Source: Oscillospiraceae bacterium
Lineage (GTDB): Bacteria; Bacillota; Clostridia; Oscillospirales; CAG-382
DNA: 40,335 nt
Assembly (NCBI GenBank): GCA_015065225.1
Contig: SVQR01000009.1
Span: 1-40,335 of the forward strand
Direction of reading: 5' to 3'
Below the pieces are notes generated by a model. It saw only the letters and a program-made list of their open reading frames with translations. It was not told the origin of the DNA and searched no databases. The translations under genes were made by a program, and so were the position numbers. This document shows positions 8,439 through 16,447 of this stretch, in pieces. Each line of letters starts with the position of its first letter. The first letter of the stretch is position 1.

Positions 8439-9704
8439 ATTAATATCAACAAAAGTAACGAAATAAAATACTATATCGCCAACCCCCTTCACTCCTGCGG
8501 ACTTGCACTCGTGGGTACGGGGTCGATAATACAGGGATTTCTCCTTAAAAGCGGAGTTTCCGATAAGAATGTCGCCTTTTTCGTTTCCGCGATGCTTGTG
8601 GTGCAGATGGCGGCTATGACTATCATGTCGGGAGCCGTGGAGAATATGAAGAAGATGATAAAGGTATCGGCGGCACTCGCACTTTTTCAGATACCTCTTC
8701 TCGGACTTCTCGCCTATTTCAGCTTTGAAGGTGCTGTGACAAATGCTCCGACATTGAGGCTGCCGTTTTTGGGGGAATTTTCTGCGGTGTACCTTGCGAT
8801 ATTCGGGGCATCCGTGCTTGCTGCCGTATTCTACGGTCTTCACGGTGTTCTGAGCTATAAGCTGCCATACAAGATAATGGATATCAATGAGTACGGAAGA
8901 ATACTCGGTGTTTCGGGTGTATTCCTCGGACTTTGCAGTACTGTATTCTCCTATATCATATCTTTTTTCACCAATACCGACAGATTCGACTATTTCGGTG
9001 TTATGAGGATATTCTTTATTGTTGGCATTATCTTCTTTGTGCTCAGCTTTTTTGTTGCATCATCATACAGAGAGCTGCCTGAGACGGTAACTGACAAAAA
9101 GCAGAACGAAAAGATCAATATTTTCAAATACAAGCCCTTCTACATACTGCTCGCTCCGAATCTCCTTCGCGGATTCCATACCGGTGTATGGGGCGTCATA
9201 ATGGTCATCGGAAGCTCAAGCGGCATTATAGACGGACAGCAGGGTGCGTTCCTTTCGGTGCTTCTTCAGCTTGCGCTTATGATAGGATGCTTTATCTACT
9301 CAAGGATATCAAGCAGGGTGGAGGACGGAAAGCTGATATTCGTATCAAGTTTGCTTACGGCTGTCTGTGCTCCTTTTATGCTGATGGGAGGAAGCTCTAC
9401 TGTATTCTTTGCGATATACCTCATCGTCAGCCTTTTTAAGAACTTCATAGATTACGGAGTTCCCACCGCTGTCACAAAGATAGTGGATTATCGCTGTATC
9501 GGACAGTACTCCGCATGGAGAATGGTGCTTCACACACTCGGTACGGCTCTGGGCGGTATCGCTGTTCCGTATATGATGGACTTTTTCGGAGCTTTCGCAA
9601 CACTTGTTATTGCAGGTGTGTTCCAAGCTCTGTCGGGATTTGTATATTATTGGTATACCAATATTTATGTGAAGAAGAATCCTGAGCATAGAATTACTCG
9701 GTAA
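8439..9704 (+). CDS. MFS-type transporter, probably initiating at ATT
   Basis: Multiple hydrophobic helices; GGAGG at 8426-8430, then ATT at 8439 in frame; track start 8328 lies inside promoter/hairpin DNA. Confidence 0.75.
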   Translation: MNINKSNEIKYYIANPLHSCGLALVGTGSIIQGFLLKSGVSDKNVAFFVSAMLVVQMAAMTIMSGAVENMKKMIKVSAALALFQIPLLGLLAYFSFEGAVTNAPTLRLPFLGEFSAVYLAIFGASVLAAVFYGLHGVLSYKLPYKIMDINEYGRILGVSGVFLGLCSTVFSYIISFFTNTDRFDYFGVMRIFFIVGIIFFVLSFFVASSYRELPETVTDKKQNEKINIFKYKPFYILLAPNLLRGFHTGVWGVIMVIGSSSGIIDGQQGAFLSVLLQLALMIGCFIYSRISSRVEDGKLIFVSSLLTAVCAPFMLMGGSSTVFFAIYLIVSLFKNFIDYGVPTAVTKIVDYRCIGQYSAWRMVLHTLGTALGGIAVPYMMDFFGAFATLVIAGVFQALSGFVYYWYTNIYVKKNPEHRITR

Positions 9705-9750
9705 CACATAGGCTGACCGAAGACAGCGATTTAAATAAAAAATAAGGACA

Positions 9751-9789
9751 GACCTCGCTGAGTATAAGCTTACGGGTCTGTCCTTTTTG
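9751..9789. terminator. bidirectional intrinsic terminator between convergent genes
   Basis: AGGACAGACC...GGGTCTGTCCTTTTT stem preceded by an A-run. Confidence 0.85.
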
Positions 9790-9877
9790 ATTTTTTGAGA
9801 TATGTGATCATTTGTTGATCGTTGTGCCGATTTGCAAGCATTATGCAATATACCGGCAAATCCGAATTTGAATATGC

Positions 9878-11089
9878 TTACTTTTCGTAAGTCACACCGA
9901 ATTTCTTCTTGCAAGCCTCGGAAAGATCGGGGCTGCCCCAGGACTTGTTGAAGTTGGAAAGTCCGATATCCTGCGGCATTCTGTAGTCGGGAAGATTATC
10001 ACGCTCGGTGAGCTCTTCTCTTATAGCTTGAAGATATCTGAATCCGAATTCGTGTGACGGTGCAACATAGTGACCTTCGTCCCATTCGTTCCAATTGTCT
10101 ATCATGAATATCTTCTTGCCCCATGCGCCTTCGGGAAGGGAATCCGTCATCTGCTTCATGTTGCGAAGAACTGTGCGGTAATTATCCGGCTGAAGATAAT
10201 ACTTTGTGCACTTGTGAAAGCCGTAGCCCATGTCTATCCAATGCTGTGTGGTTCTCGGAGTAGGATCGGAGAAGCAGGATGCTGTGGGAATATATCCCAT
10301 GGGATCCTGTGCAAGTCTCTTTCTGAGAATTCCTGTCTGACCGTTTATGATATCCTCCTGCGGAGGGAAGTCTTTCGGTGCATTGTAGCATGAGGAATAG
10401 CAAAATCTGAAGTCGTAGCCGCTTTCCTTGTCCATCTTTATGCCTTCATCGGTGGAATCCCAATCGCACTTTGCGAAGGTCATGCCATCGAAGCCATGTT
10501 TTTTTGCATATTCGCGGCAAGCATCAAACGCCTTCGCCTGCCCCTCGACACCGCCCAGTGCCTCACGCAGTCTTTTGGGGGAGAATACAAACACTACAGG
10601 CTTGTTATCTATAATAAGATAGTTACCTCTCTTGAAATATGTTTCCATCCAGAAGGGCATAACATTTTCGATAATGTCCACGGGATCGGTAGTACCCCAT
10701 CTGGGGCTGTTCTCAAACATGATGGCAAACTTCATCTTATCGCCGTACTTTGAGTTGAACAGGGACTCATGGATACAGTGTCCGCATCTGAGATCCTTGT
10801 CGGTAATAGGCTTTCCCATGTTGTCAAGGTTTCTGTACCAGCAGTAGATAAAGCAGTTGATGCCGTGCTCCAGTGCCCACTTTATCTCCCAGTCGCAAAG
10901 CTCCGGATTTTCCTCGTCGTAGTAGCCGTGAAGAGGTGTTCTTTCCGGATAATCATGAAGATCATCAAAGGCATTGTGTATTCTTGCCGCCCCCTTTTTC
11001 CATGCAGCATAATAGTGTGCCGCAACGATCCTGTCGCTTGTCGCAGGCTTCGGTTCGGGAACGTAATTTTCAAGCTTTATGTTATACAT
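9878..11089 (-). CDS. glycoside hydrolase family 99-like / WbsX-like protein
   Basis: AAHYYAAWKKG; HGINCFIYCWYR; FMIDNWNEWDEGHYVAPSHEFGFRYL. Confidence 0.8.
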   Translation of the reverse strand: MYNIKLENYVPEPKPATSDRIVAAHYYAAWKKGAARIHNAFDDLHDYPERTPLHGYYDEENPELCDWEIKWALEHGINCFIYCWYRNLDNMGKPITDKDLRCGHCIHESLFNSKYGDKMKFAIMFENSPRWGTTDPVDIIENVMPFWMETYFKRGNYLIIDNKPVVFVFSPKRLREALGGVEGQAKAFDACREYAKKHGFDGMTFAKCDWDSTDEGIKMDKESGYDFRFCYSSCYNAPKDFPPQEDIINGQTGILRKRLAQDPMGYIPTASCFSDPTPRTTQHWIDMGYGFHKCTKYYLQPDNYRTVLRNMKQMTDSLPEGAWGKKIFMIDNWNEWDEGHYVAPSHEFGFRYLQAIREELTERDNLPDYRMPQDIGLSNFNKSWGSPDLSEACKKKFGVTYEK

Positions 11090-11150
11090 TTTAATTCCTC
11101 CGTTGTGTACTTTTGTAAAATCTGAAGATATGCGTGCTTTTTATAATTGC

Positions 11151-11179
11151 ATTTTAACATATAATATCGTGATTTTCAA
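11151..11179 (-). promoter_or_regulatory. promoter of GH99-like gene
   Basis: Minus strand: TTGAAA - ATCACGATATTATATGT (17) - TAAAAT. Confidence 0.65.
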
Positions 11180-11216
11180 TGTATAAATCAAATATTTTTT
11201 GTATAAAACAAATATC
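11180..11216 (-). promoter_or_regulatory. paired direct repeats, candidate AraC-family operator
   Basis: TGTATAAATCAAATAT (11180) and TGTATAAAACAAATAT (11200), 20-bp period, abutting the minus-strand -35. Confidence 0.6.
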
Positions 11217-11244
11217 TTGCATAATAATGTGCTTTGGGGTGGCG

Positions 11245-12042
11245 TTACTTTTTGGCGACGACTGACGGATTTTCTCCGAAGAAACGCACGAACACTCTGT
11301 TGAAGTATGACAGATCGTCAAATCCGACGGCAAGAGAAGCCTCGGTGACGTTGTACTCGCCGCTTTCCATCAGCTCTTTTGCTCGCTTGCACCGAAGATA
11401 ATTCCTGTAGGTTATGGGTGAATACTCGCTGTAGTGACGGAACTTACGTCTGAATGTGGCAGGACTTACGGAACACATCCTTGCCAGCTCTTCAACCGAA
11501 ATATCTTCGTAAAAGCGGCTCTCTATCTGCATGATGCCGTCGGATATATCGGAGAATCTCCCTGCAAGACCGCTTCTTGAGGTCTCCTCCGCAATGTCCG
11601 ACAGAAGATCCATAAAAACGGAAAGAGCTTTGAGTCCCGAATTGAATGCTCCTTTTGTCCAAATATCAAGAAGGCGTCGGAAGCTGCGAAGATATCCTCC
11701 GGAGCTGTCATGCACAGCGATGCATATTCTGTCGGAAAAGACAACGGAAGGATCGTTGATTATAAAATTTGCCGTCAGGAAAGAGCCGGGCTCTGTCCAT
11801 TCCGATTCATATTCTATGTCGTAGGGAAGATACACTATATCACCGGATACCGCACGAAGCTCCTTTTCCGTACCCTTGTCAAACAGCATTTCTCCGCTGA
11901 CGATATAGAAGAATCTCGAATAGAGTCTCATGCCCTTCCTGCAATGACAGACATCGGGCGGTATTATCGGCATGGGGTTTCCGTAGACGTTGAGGTTTTT
12001 TACGGTTATATCCTTTGCTGAAAGTATGTTCAGGTCGAGCAT
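11245..12042 (-). CDS. AraC family transcriptional regulator
   Basis: C-terminal double HTH (ELARMCSVSPATFRRKFRHYSEYSPITYRNYLRCKRAKELM...YNVTEASLAVGFDDLSYFNRVFVRFFGENP); start 12042 after AAAGGAG. Confidence 0.93.
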   Translation of the reverse strand: MLDLNILSAKDITVKNLNVYGNPMPIIPPDVCHCRKGMRLYSRFFYIVSGEMLFDKGTEKELRAVSGDIVYLPYDIEYESEWTEPGSFLTANFIINDPSVVFSDRICIAVHDSSGGYLRSFRRLLDIWTKGAFNSGLKALSVFMDLLSDIAEETSRSGLAGRFSDISDGIMQIESRFYEDISVEELARMCSVSPATFRRKFRHYSEYSPITYRNYLRCKRAKELMESGEYNVTEASLAVGFDDLSYFNRVFVRFFGENPSVVAKK

Positions 12043-12072
12043 ATTGTTCTCCTTTGAGATTGAATTGATCAT

Positions 12073-12101
12073 ATTATACAAATGATTGCTCGGATTGTCA
12101 A
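12073..12101 (-). promoter_or_regulatory. promoter of araC-like gene
   Basis: Minus strand: TTGACA - ATCCGAGCAATCATTTG (17) - TATAAT. Confidence 0.75.
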
Positions 12102-12174
12102 TGGTTTTTTTTGACGTATCGTGATAAAATAAAGTAAAATATCACTTTTCCCGAAATAACGGAGGTACAGAATC

Positions 12175-13428
12175 ATGAAAGTCAAGATAGGTATAGTGGG
12201 CTTCGGTGAGTTTTCCGAGAGCTTCCTGCCGCTTTTTATCGCTCACCCTGATGTTGAATACGTCTGCGGAGCGGAGATATACGAACCGAGAAGAAAACAC
12301 ATTGAGGATACATACGGTATAAAGATGTATGCCTCTTTTGACGAGATGCTTGAAAAAGACAGCGAGATAAACAGCGTTGGCGTATTCACCCAGAGACATC
12401 AGCACGGTCCCATGGCGATAGAGGCTCTGAAAAAGGGCAAGCATGTTTTTTCGGCAGTTCCCATGGGCATCACAGAGGAAGAGATATTCGAAATCATCCG
12501 CATCTCCAACGAGAATGATCTTATATATATGATGAGTGAGACCTGCTACTATTTCCCTTGTGCGGTATTTTGCAGAAAAATGCGTGAGAAAGGAATGTTC
12601 GGTAATATCACCTATGCGGAGTCACAGTATTACCACAATATCACGGAATTTTTCGGATCGTACAACGGCTCCGGTAATATGGAGTGGATGAAGGATGTGG
12701 GCATACCTCCCATGTACTATTCCACACATTCCATGTCTATGGCGTTTTCTGCCATGGATGACTATCCCGTTGAGGTTACCGCATTCGGCTATAAGGATAT
12801 TGCAGGTGACGGCATCTTCGGCAAGGGATACAACCATTGGGACAATGATTTTTCCAACGAAACGGCACTTCTTCGTATGTCAAAGGGTGCAATGGTGAGG
12901 ATAAATGAGTTCAGACGTGTTTCCACCATAAAGCCATCATCATATATCACGGGAGTTTACGGTGACAGAGGCTCGTATGAGGCAAGCGGTATGCAGCACC
13001 TCTTTATGCAGAGAGATGAAAAGGATAATGTGCAGGTAACGGATGTAAGTACCGATATAAACAGCCACAATTATGCGGATATGCTGAAGGCCGGCGGCAG
13101 CATGGAAAAAGGTGTTCTCAGTTACGCCTACCACAGAGGCTTTTCCCCCATACATCCCGTAGAGAGACTTCCCAAAGCACTCGTTGAGCTTTCCACGGGA
13201 CTTCACAAGCCGGACACCGACGGACACGGTGGATCGCATCCCTTCCTTGTGGATGATTTTGTAAGAGCCGTGGTACAACACAAGCTCCCTCCCGTAAACG
13301 CGTGGACAAGTGCGACATATACGCTTCCGGGAATATATGCACATGAATCCGCCATGCAGGGCGGCAAGACGCTGAAGCTCCCCGAAATACCCAAGATACC
13401 GGAAAAGTGGGAGTTTATCGAATATTAA
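12175..13428 (+). CDS. Gfo/Idh/MocA family protein lacking the canonical EKP motif
   Basis: GIVGFGEFSESF Rossmann motif; HVFSAVPMGITEEE where EKP is expected. Confidence 0.85.
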   Translation: MKVKIGIVGFGEFSESFLPLFIAHPDVEYVCGAEIYEPRRKHIEDTYGIKMYASFDEMLEKDSEINSVGVFTQRHQHGPMAIEALKKGKHVFSAVPMGITEEEIFEIIRISNENDLIYMMSETCYYFPCAVFCRKMREKGMFGNITYAESQYYHNITEFFGSYNGSGNMEWMKDVGIPPMYYSTHSMSMAFSAMDDYPVEVTAFGYKDIAGDGIFGKGYNHWDNDFSNETALLRMSKGAMVRINEFRRVSTIKPSSYITGVYGDRGSYEASGMQHLFMQRDEKDNVQVTDVSTDINSHNYADMLKAGGSMEKGVLSYAYHRGFSPIHPVERLPKALVELSTGLHKPDTDGHGGSHPFLVDDFVRAVVQHKLPPVNAWTSATYTLPGIYAHESAMQGGKTLKLPEIPKIPEKWEFIEY

Positions 13429-13441
13429 TCGGAGGTACACC

Positions 13442-14203
13442 ATGAAAATAAGCCATTGCATAGACATGATGTACGCCGATCTCGACTTTTATGAAAAGAT
13501 ACCGACAGCAAAAAGATACGGCGCAGATGCTGTCGAGTTTTGGAAATGGACAAATAAGGATATTGACAAGATAATAAGTACGGGTATGCCGGTATCGGTG
13601 TTCAATATAGACTCCTGTGACGAGCAGCTTTCGTACGACCTGTCGAGAGGCATACTCAATGCAGGAAGAAGTACAGACTTTTTGTATGCACTTGAGGAGA
13701 GCATTCCCGTATACAAAAAGCTCAGAGCATCGGCAATGATAGTGCTTATCGGCGAAAAAGCACAGGCTGATGCGAAAAATGCGGAAAAGTGTCTTCGCAG
13801 CGCACGTTCACTTTGCGAGGCGGAAGGTATAACACTTGCGATAGAGTGCCTTAATGATATCGACAGGCAGGAATACAGTATGCCCTATATCACACCTGTG
13901 CTTGATATAATAAAGAATGTCGGCTCACCTAATGTGAAGGTGCTTTATGACATATACCATCAGCACATGATGAGGGATTTCGATCTTCACGAGGTTCTTG
14001 ACAACATTGACAGTATCGCCCATTTCCATGTTGCGGACTGTCCGGGACGTCATCAGCCCGGTACGGGAGATGTGGATTATGTCACAATACTTCATGAGAT
14101 AAACAAGACACGCTACAACGGATATATCGGCCTCGAATACAGAGCGACAATACCCGACGGTGAGACTTTTGGGTTTATAGATGAGGTAAAAAACAATGTT
14201 TAA
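13442..14203 (+). CDS. hydroxypyruvate isomerase-like / AP-endonuclease-2 family TIM barrel
   Basis: AIECLN; VKVLYDIYHQHMM; HFHVADCPGRHQPGTGDVDY; GYIGLEYRAT. Confidence 0.88.
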   Translation: MKISHCIDMMYADLDFYEKIPTAKRYGADAVEFWKWTNKDIDKIISTGMPVSVFNIDSCDEQLSYDLSRGILNAGRSTDFLYALEESIPVYKKLRASAMIVLIGEKAQADAKNAEKCLRSARSLCEAEGITLAIECLNDIDRQEYSMPYITPVLDIIKNVGSPNVKVLYDIYHQHMMRDFDLHEVLDNIDSIAHFHVADCPGRHQPGTGDVDYVTILHEINKTRYNGYIGLEYRATIPDGETFGFIDEVKNNV

Positions 14204-15284
14204 GGTATGTATTATCGGCTGCGGCATGATAGCGGAAAGCGCACATCTTCCCGCATATCGCAGATTTTCGGATGATTATACGATTGCGGCGGTCTTTGAT
14301 GTAAGCGGTGAGCGTGCTGAGTCCTTTGCAAAAAAGAACGGTATTCCAAATTGGTATACGGATGCTGATAGGATGCTTGAAGAGGAAAAGCCCGATGTTG
14401 TATCGATATGCGTACCAAATAAGTTTCACAAGGAATATACTCTTAAGGCATTGGTACACGGTGCGAACGTGCTTTGCGAAAAGCCTCTTGCGGTGACATA
14501 CCGTGATGCCTGCGAGATGTTCGACCTTGCAAAAGAAAAGGGAAAGCTCCTTATGGCGTGCCAGAGCATGAGATTTACTCCCGACAGACTTGCGGCAAAG
14601 AAGTATATCGACACACAGGATATCGGTGATGTATATTATGCGGAGTTTTCACGGATAAGACGCAGAGGTATCCCGTACTGGGGTACGTTCCATATGAAGG
14701 ATATAAGCCTCGGAGGTGCAATGTGCGATATCGGAGTACACATGATAGACGCAGTCGTGTGGCTTATGGGGTGTCCCGATGTTGTGTCGGCAAATGCCGT
14801 TATGGGACAGAATCACAAGTGCGAGCTCGGAGATGCGGTATCATCCGGGATACTTACGGGAAATATAAGCAACCGGAGAGCATTCGATCCGGATGAGATG
14901 GACGTTGAGGACTTTGCGGCAGGTAGTATAAAGCTCAAAAACGGTGCTGTGATCAATTTCAAGACCGCATGGGCGGCAAACCTCCCCGAATGTACCGAGA
15001 TAAGGATATCGGGTAAAAATGCGGGGATAATCCTTCCGGAAGGCAAGGTATTGGTCGGTAATTCACCCGAAACCGTACTTGAAGCGAAAAAACTCCCTTA
15101 TGACTCTCCCTTTGCGGGACATATATGCATTATAGAAAATCTCAAAAATGTACTTTGCGGAAAAGAAGCTCCCTTTGTTACATCACAGGAAACAAAAACA
15201 GTAGCCGTGATACTTGAAATGTTGTATTTGTCCGCATCCGAGGGAAGAGAAGTATGTTTTAAAGAAATAACGGACAGAGCATGA
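14196..15284 (+). CDS. Gfo/Idh/MocA family oxidoreductase
   Basis: VCIIGCGMIAESAHLPAYRR; NVLCEKPLAVTYRDA; overlaps the preceding stop by 8 nt. Confidence 0.92.
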   Translation: MFKVCIIGCGMIAESAHLPAYRRFSDDYTIAAVFDVSGERAESFAKKNGIPNWYTDADRMLEEEKPDVVSICVPNKFHKEYTLKALVHGANVLCEKPLAVTYRDACEMFDLAKEKGKLLMACQSMRFTPDRLAAKKYIDTQDIGDVYYAEFSRIRRRGIPYWGTFHMKDISLGGAMCDIGVHMIDAVVWLMGCPDVVSANAVMGQNHKCELGDAVSSGILTGNISNRRAFDPDEMDVEDFAAGSIKLKNGAVINFKTAWAANLPECTEIRISGKNAGIILPEGKVLVGNSPETVLEAKKLPYDSPFAGHICIIENLKNVLCGKEAPFVTSQETKTVAVILEMLYLSASEGREVCFKEITDRA

Positions 15285-15317
15285 TACGGAACACAAATTA
15301 CCGAAAGGAATAATAAA

Positions 15318-16412
15318 ATGATAAAAGCAGCAATTATCGGCTTCTCGCATATGCACGTAAACGAGGTGGCGCTTTACATATCCGAGCATAGTGATTACAA
15401 GCTCTGCGGGATCTCGGATACGGTCGTAAGAGAAGAAAATGCCAAAGCAAAAAGATATACTCCGGACTGGAACTTCGTAAACGTGAAAAATAACTACTGT
15501 ATGAATTATTACACGGATTACAGAGTGATGCTGGACAAGGAAAAGCCGGATATAGTTTTTATCCTCGCACAGAACTGCGAAAAATATGATATTGTGTCGG
15601 AATGTGCGAAAAGAGGGATCAACGTCTCTGTGGAAAAGCCTGTCGCAATGTCTGCAGAGGAAGCGGAAAAGATGCTTACCGTTGTGGAAAACTCAAATAT
15701 CGAGTGCTATGTCAACTGGCCTGTACTCTGGAGACCGTACATTCTCAAAATGAAGGCGGCACTTGATTCCGGCATTATCGGTGAGCCTTTAAAGCTGAGA
15801 TACATAAACGGACACACGGGACCCTTGGGCAAAGGTGCAAAGCACAGAGGAGTTTCGGAAAATGCCCAGGAGATGACAGACGAAGAAAGAAGCGAAACCT
15901 GGTGGCACAAGCTCGAATGCGGAGGCGGAGTATTCCTTGACATCTGCTGTTACGGCTGCTTCTTCTCAAGATGGTTTTTCGGAAATGAAGCAAGCTCCGT
16001 CTATGCAAGCGGTCAGAACTTCAATACTCCCTTCGGAGATACCGAGGATGATTTTGCCGCAATAATAAAGTATGACGGTAAGATGACGGTTGCGGAAGGT
16101 ACATGGATTACTCCGAGAGCCGTTATACCCTCCGGCCCTTCTTTGCTTGGAACAAAGGGCATCCTTGTCTGTACGGGCGGTGCGGAGAATGCTCCAGATA
16201 TCAAGTGCTACGATATCTACGGCAAAGAGGTCGAGCTTCCGGAATATGATTTTTCGGACAAATATAAAAATATGCCCGCACTTTATGCCGATCACATAAA
16301 AAACGGTACTCCCATGCACGATATGGTAACGCTGAGAGCAAACGTCGATGTAATGAGGCTTCTTTCGGCGGCGATAGAAAGCAGTGAAACAGGTAAGGAG
16401 ATAAAGCTCTGA
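15318..16412 (+). CDS. Gfo/Idh/MocA family oxidoreductase
   Basis: AAIIGFSHMHVNEVALY; NVSVEKPVAMSAEEA. Confidence 0.88.
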   Translation: MIKAAIIGFSHMHVNEVALYISEHSDYKLCGISDTVVREENAKAKRYTPDWNFVNVKNNYCMNYYTDYRVMLDKEKPDIVFILAQNCEKYDIVSECAKRGINVSVEKPVAMSAEEAEKMLTVVENSNIECYVNWPVLWRPYILKMKAALDSGIIGEPLKLRYINGHTGPLGKGAKHRGVSENAQEMTDEERSETWWHKLECGGGVFLDICCYGCFFSRWFFGNEASSVYASGQNFNTPFGDTEDDFAAIIKYDGKMTVAEGTWITPRAVIPSGPSLLGTKGILVCTGGAENAPDIKCYDIYGKEVELPEYDFSDKYKNMPALYADHIKNGTPMHDMVTLRANVDVMRLLSAAIESSETGKEIKL

Positions 16413-16447
16413 TCCGCATTCTGCGTTATGAAACAGGAGAGATAACC

